A stretch of 64,000 nt of DNA. Origin: Sipunculus nudus. Its lineage: Eukaryota; Annelida; Sipuncula; Golfingiida; Sipunculidae. Positions 59,301-64,000 of the stretch are shown here, piece after piece. How positions within the stretch are numbered: position 1 is the stretch's first letter; each line of letters starts with the position of its first letter. A program made the translations under genes and the position numbers. The stretch lies in NCBI GenBank assembly GCA_026874595.1, contig CM049306.1:107033142-107097141 (forward strand). The letters run 5' to 3'. The notes below the pieces were generated by a model, which was given only the letters and a program-made list of their open reading frames with translations, had not been told where the DNA came from and made no database searches.

Positions 59301-62300
59301 TGGCCCCCCTGGTGGTCACCCATCTCCGTCGGCCCCTCTGGTGGTCCCCCATCTCCGCTGGCCCCTCTTACCTCTGGTGGTTGATCATTATGCTGGCCCC
59401 TCTGGTAGTTGATCTGCGCTGGCCCCTCTGGTAGTTGATCTGCGCTGGCCCCTCTTGTAGTTGATCTGCGCTGGCCCCTCTGGTAGATGTTGTTCGCTGG
59501 CCCCTTTGGTAGATGATCATCCCCTGCTGGCCCCTCTGGTTGTCCCCATCTGCGCTGGCCCCTCTGGTTGTGCCCATTTCCGCTGGCGTCTCTGGTGGTC
59601 GCCCATCTCCGCTGGCCCCTCTGATCGTTGATCTCCGCTGGCCCCTATGGTAGTTGATCTCCACTGGCCCCTATGATAGTTGATCTCCACTGGCCCCTAT
59701 GGTAGTTGATCTTCACTGGCCCCTCTGGTAGTTTATCTCCGCTGGCCCCTCTTACCTCTGGTGGTTGATCATCTATGCTGGCCCCTCTGGTAGTTGATCT
59801 CCGCTGGCCCCTCTGGTAGTTGATCTCCGCTGGCCCCTCTGGTAGTTGATCTCCACTGGCCCCTCTGGTAGTTGATCTCCGCTGGCCCCTCTGGTGGTTG
59901 ATCATCTGTGCTGGCCACTCTGGTAGTTGATCTCCACATGCCCACTCTAGTAGTTGTTTTCCGCTGGCCCTCTGGTTGTTGATCTCCACTGGCCCCTTTG
60001 GTAGTAGCCCATCTCTGGCCTCCCCTCTGGTAGTAGCCCATTTCTGGCTGCCCCTCTGGTAGTTGATCTCCGCTGGCCCCTCTGGTAGTTGATCTCTGCT
60101 GGCCCCTCTGGTAGCTGATCTCCGCTGGCCCCTCTGGTAGTTACCCATCTCTGCTGGCCCCTCTGGTAGTTACCCATCTCTGCTGGCCCCTCTGGTAGTC
60201 ACCAATCTCTGCTGGCCCCTCTGGTGGTCACCCATCTCTGCTGCCGCCTCTGGTAGTTTATCTTCGCTGGCCCCTCTTACCTCTGGTGGTTGATCGTCTT
60301 TGCTGGCCCCTCTGGTTGTCCGCATCTGCGCTGGCCCCTCTGGTTGTGCCCATTTCACCTGGCATCTCTGGTGGTCGCCAATAACTACCCATCGCCCATC
60401 TCCACTGGCCCCTCTGGTAGTTGATCTCCGCTGGCCCCTCTGGTAGATTGGTAGATAATCTCCCCTGGCCCCTCTGGTAGTTACCCATCTCTGCTGGCCC
60501 CTCTGGTAGATTATCTCTGGTGGGCACCCTTGTTGTCCCCATTTGTGCTGGCCCCTCTGGTTGTGCCCATTTCCCCTGGCATCTCTGGTGGTCGCCAATC
60601 CCTACCCATCGCCCATCTCCACTAGCCCCTCTGGTAGTTGATCTCCGCTGGCCCCTCTGGTAGCTGATCTCCCCTTGCCCCTCTGGTAGTTATCAATCTC
60701 TGCTGTCCTCCTTGGTAGTTGATCTCCACATGCCCCTCTTGTAGTAAATCTCTGCTGGCCCCTCTGGTAGTTGATCTCCTTTGGCCCCTTTGGTAGTTCA
60801 CATCTCTGCTGTCCCCTCTGGTGGTCGCCTATCCCTACAGATCACCCATCTCCGCTTGACCCTCTGGTAGTTGATCTCCTCTGGCCCCTCTAGTAGTTCA
60901 CATCTCTGCTGGCCCCTCTGATGGTCGCCTATCCCTACAGATCACCCATCTCCGCTGGCCGCTCTGGTAGTTGATCTCCTCTGGCCCCTTTGGTGGTCGC
61001 CCATCACCCCTGGCCCCTCTGGTAGTTGATCTCCGTTGGCCCCTCTTGTCCCTCTGGTGGTTGATCATCTCTGCTGGCCACTCTGGTAGTTGATATCCAC
61101 ATGCCCCCAGGTAGTTGATCTCCATTGGCCCCTCTGGTAGTTGATCTCCTCTGGCCCCTCTGGTAGTTACCCATCTCTGCTGGCCCCTCTGGTGGTCACC
61201 AATCTCTGCTGGCCCCTCTGGTGGTCACCAATCTCTGCTGGCCCCTCTGGTGGTCATCAATCTCTGCTGCGCCTACTAGTAGTTTTTCTCCGCCGGCCCT
61301 TCTTACCTCTAGTGGTTGATCATCTCCCCTGGCCCCTCTGGTAGTTGATCTCCCCTGGCCCCTCTGGTAGTTGATCTCCCCTGGCCCCTCTGGTAGTTGA
61401 TCTCCCCTGGCCCCTCTGGTAGTTGATCTCCCCTGGCCCCTCTGGTAGTTGATCTCCCCTGGCCCCTCTGGTAGTTGATCATCTCTACTGGCCACTCTGG
61501 TAGTTGATCTCCGCTGGCCCCTCTGGTAGTTGATCTCTGCTGGCCCCTCTGGTAGCTGATCTCCGCTGGCCCCTCTGGTAGTTACCCATCTCTGCTGTCC
61601 CCTCTGGTAGTTACCCATCTCTGCTGGCCCCTCTGGTAGTCACCAATCTCTGCTGGCCCCTCTGGTGGTCACCCATCTCTGCTGCCGCCTCTGGTAGTTT
61701 ATCTTCGCTGGCCCCTCTTACCTCTGGTGGTTGATCGTCTTTGCTGGCCCCTCTGGTTGTCCGCATCTGCGCTGGCCCCTCTGGTTGTGCCCATTTCCCC
61801 TGGCATCTCTGGTGGTCGCCAATCCCTACCCATCGCCCATCTCCACTAGCCCCTCTGGTAGTTGATCTCCGCTGGCCCCTCTGGTAGCTGATCTCCCCTG
61901 GCCCCTCTGGTAGTTATCAATCTCTGCTGTCCTCCTTGGTAGTTGATCTCCACATGCCCCTCTTGTAGTAAATCTCTGCTGGCCCCTCTGGTAGTTGATC
62001 TCCTTTGGCCCCTTTGGTAGTTCACATCTCTGCTGTCCCCTCTGGTGGTCGCCTATCCCTACAGATCACCCATCTCCGCTTGACCCTCTGGTAGTTGATC
62101 TCCTCTGGCCCCTCTAGTAGTTCACATCTCTGCTGGCCCCTCTGATGGTCGCCTATCCCTACAGATCACCCATCTCCGCTGGCCGCTCTGGTAGTTGATC
62201 TCCTCTGGCCCCTTTGGTGGTCGCCCATCACCCCTGGCCCCTCTGGTAGTTGATCTCCGTTGGCCCCTCTTGTCCCTCTGGTGGTTGATCATCTCTGCTG

Positions 62301-64000
62301 GCCACTCTGGTAGTTGATATCCACATGCCCCCAGGTAGTTGATCTCCATTGGCCCCTCTGGTAGTTGATCTCCTCTGGCCCCTCTGGTAGTTACCCATCT
62401 CTGCTGGCCCCTCTGGTGGTCACCAATCTCTGCTGGCCCCTCTGGTGGTCACCAATCTCTGCTGGCCCCTCTGGTGGTCATCAATCTCTGCTGCGCCTAC
62501 TAGTAGTTTTTCTCCGCCGGCCCTTCTTACCTCTAGTGGTTGATCATCTCCCCTGGCCCCTCTGGTAGTTGATCTCCCCTGGCCCCTCTGGTAGTTGATC
62601 TCCCCTGGCCCCTCTGGTAGTTGATCTCCCCTGGCCCCTCTGGTAGTTGATCTCCCCTGGCCCCTCTGGTAGTTGATCTCCCCTGGCCCCTCTGGTAGTT
62701 GATCTCCCCTGGCCCCTCTGGTAGTTGATCTCCCCTAGCCCTTCTGGTAGTTGATCTCCCCTAGCCCCTCTGGTAGTTGATCTCTGCTGGCCCCTCTTGT
62801 CCCTCTGGTGGTTGATCATCTCTGCTGGCCACTCTGGTAGTTGATCTCCGCTGTCCCATCTGGTAGTCACCAATCTCTGCTGTCCCCTCTGGTAGTCACC
62901 AATCTCTGCTGGCCCCTCTGGTAGTCACCAATCTCTGCTGGCCCCTCTGGTGGTCACCAATCTCTGCTGCCCTCTCTGGTAGTCGATCTCCGCTGGCCCC
63001 TCTAACCTCTGGTGGTTGATCATCTATGCTGGCCCCTCTGGTAGTTGATCATCTCTTCTGGCCCCTCTGGTAGTTGATCATCTCTGCTGGCCCCTCTGGT
63101 AGTTGATCATCTCTGCTGGCCCCTCTGGTAGTTGATCATCTCTGCTGGCCCCTCTGGTTGTCCCCATCTGCGCTAGCCCCTCTTGTTGTGCCCATTTCCG
63201 TTGGCATCTCTGGTGGTCGCTAATCCCTACAGATCGCCCATCTCTGCTGGCCCCTCTGGTAGTTGATCTCCGCTTGCCCTATGCCATTTGATCTCCGCTG
63301 GTCCCTCTGGTGTTTGATCATCTCTGCTGGCACCACTAGTAGTCGCCCATCTCTGCTGGCACCACTGGTCTTTGACAATCTCTGCTGTCCCCTCTAGTAG
63401 TTGATCTCCCCTGGCCTCTCTGGTGGTTGATCATCTCCGCTGGCCCCTCTGGTAGTTGATGTCCCCTGGCCACTCTGGTAGTTGATGTCCCCTGGCCCCT
63501 CTGGTAGTTGATCTCCCCTGGCCCCTCTCGTAGTTGATCTCCCCTAGCCCTTCTGGTAGTTTATCTCCCCTGGCCCCTCTGGTAGTCACCAATCTCTGCT
63601 GGCCCCTCTGGTGGTCACCAATCTCTGCTGCCCCCTCTGGCGGTCACCAATCTCTGCTGCCCCCTCTGGTAGTTGATCTCCGCTGGCCCCTCTGGTGGTT
63701 GATCATCTATGCTGGCCCCTCTTACCTCTGGTGGTTGATCATCTATACTGGCCCCTCTTACCTCTGGTGGTTGATCATCTATGCTGGCCCCTCTTACCTC
63801 TGGTGGTTGATCATCTATGCTGGCCCCTCTGGTAGTTGATCTCCGCTGGCCCCTCTGGTAGTTGATCTCCGCTGGCCCCTTGGTATTTGAACCCTGCTGG
63901 CACCTTTGGTATTTGATCTGCGCTGGCCCCTCAGGACGTTCATCTTCACTGGCCCTACTCTGCTGGCCCCTCTGGAGGTCACCAATCTCTGCTGCCCCCT
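50333..64000 (-). repeat. Minisatellite array 2, same 26-bp family, runs past the window end
   Basis: At least 13.6 kb (roughly 490 units) of the same unit family as array 1. The left edge is abrupt at about 50333, and the right edge is outside the window. Locally uniform blocks occur: AGCGC-type units at 50590-50800 and TTCGCTCGACC-type units at 51310-51475 and 51615-51850. Higher-order duplications are present, including 60580-61470 repeated at 61804-62694 (shift 1,224 bp). Minus-strand ORFs reach 237 codons (52928-53641) and derive from the repeat. Confidence 0.95.
60580..62694. repeat. 1,224-bp higher-order tandem duplication in array 2
   Basis: Matching landmarks sit exactly 1,224 bases apart: 'cctacccatc' at 60601 and 61825, the 75-codon minus ORF at 60898-61125 and 62122-62349 with identical translation, and the 67-codon plus ORF at 61141-61344 and 62365-62568, also identical. 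After this block the copies differ in the number of 26-bp units. Confidence 0.9.

Noticed and set aside
34820-64000. Dozens of minus- and plus-strand ORFs of 60-237 codons in the arrays as protein-coding genes
   Set aside because: They are direct translations of the 26-bp repeat, overlap each other in different frames, have no splice or promoter context and are broken repeatedly.
34580-64000. CRISPR-like array
   Set aside because: Units are contiguous with no unique spacers, in an intron-bearing animal genome.
1-64000. tRNA, rRNA or snRNA genes
   Set aside because: No intact A/B-box tRNA fold or rRNA-like conserved core was found; only decayed tRNA-like SINE fragments near 9250 and 16080.

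Overview
The window is animal nuclear DNA, most likely from a marine invertebrate, with a mollusc or other lophotrochozoan as the best guess. The evidence is spliced genes with GT/AG introns, AT-rich introns full of small non-autonomous transposons, and mobile-element families of a type common in bivalve genomes (Helitron-like elements with internal tandem repeats, and a hairpin-headed repeat with a TCCG run). The species call is an inference from repeat style and is not proven.

Region 1 (about 1-3.6 kb): AT-rich DNA, then a compact divergent promoter-like segment. On the minus strand a clean first coding exon (2617-2678, ATG to a perfect GTAAGT donor) points leftwards. On the plus strand the main gene starts at 3631.

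Region 2 (3631-32671): one complete plus-strand gene with 23 coding exons, reconstructed by hand with consistent splice phases throughout. It encodes a 1,200-residue WD-repeat protein matching WDR6 (the metazoan counterpart of yeast Rtt10/Trm734), the partner of the FTSJ1/Trm7 methyltransferase in 2'-O-methylation of the tRNA wobble position. A poly(A) signal follows the stop by about 140 bases. The introns carry a CR1/L2-like LINE fragment split by a hAT-type MITE with a perfect 8-bp target duplication, Helitron-like elements (one with about five 280-bp internal units, an older relative with one unit), a 1.9-kb TIR element, and hairpin-headed dispersed repeats.

Region 3 (32.8-34.55 kb): non-repetitive DNA with one unexplained open segment near 33.3 kb, possibly the last exon of a convergent minus-strand gene.

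Region 4 (about 34.58-41.87 kb and 50.33-64.0 kb): two very large GC-rich minisatellite arrays of one family with a basic 26-bp unit and longer variants (29, 36, 38 bp). Together they make about 21 kb, and the second runs off the window end. The common unit has no stop on the minus strand in any frame, so it gives many overlapping minus-strand ORFs that all read the same 26-residue cycle. I treat these as products of the repeat, not as established genes. The second array holds higher-order duplications, including a 1,224-bp one.

Region 5 (41.87-50.33 kb): an AT-rich island between the arrays with a PIF/Harbinger-type MITE (43979-44316), another inverted-repeat-bounded element (42629-43807), homopolymer tracts and no convincing gene.
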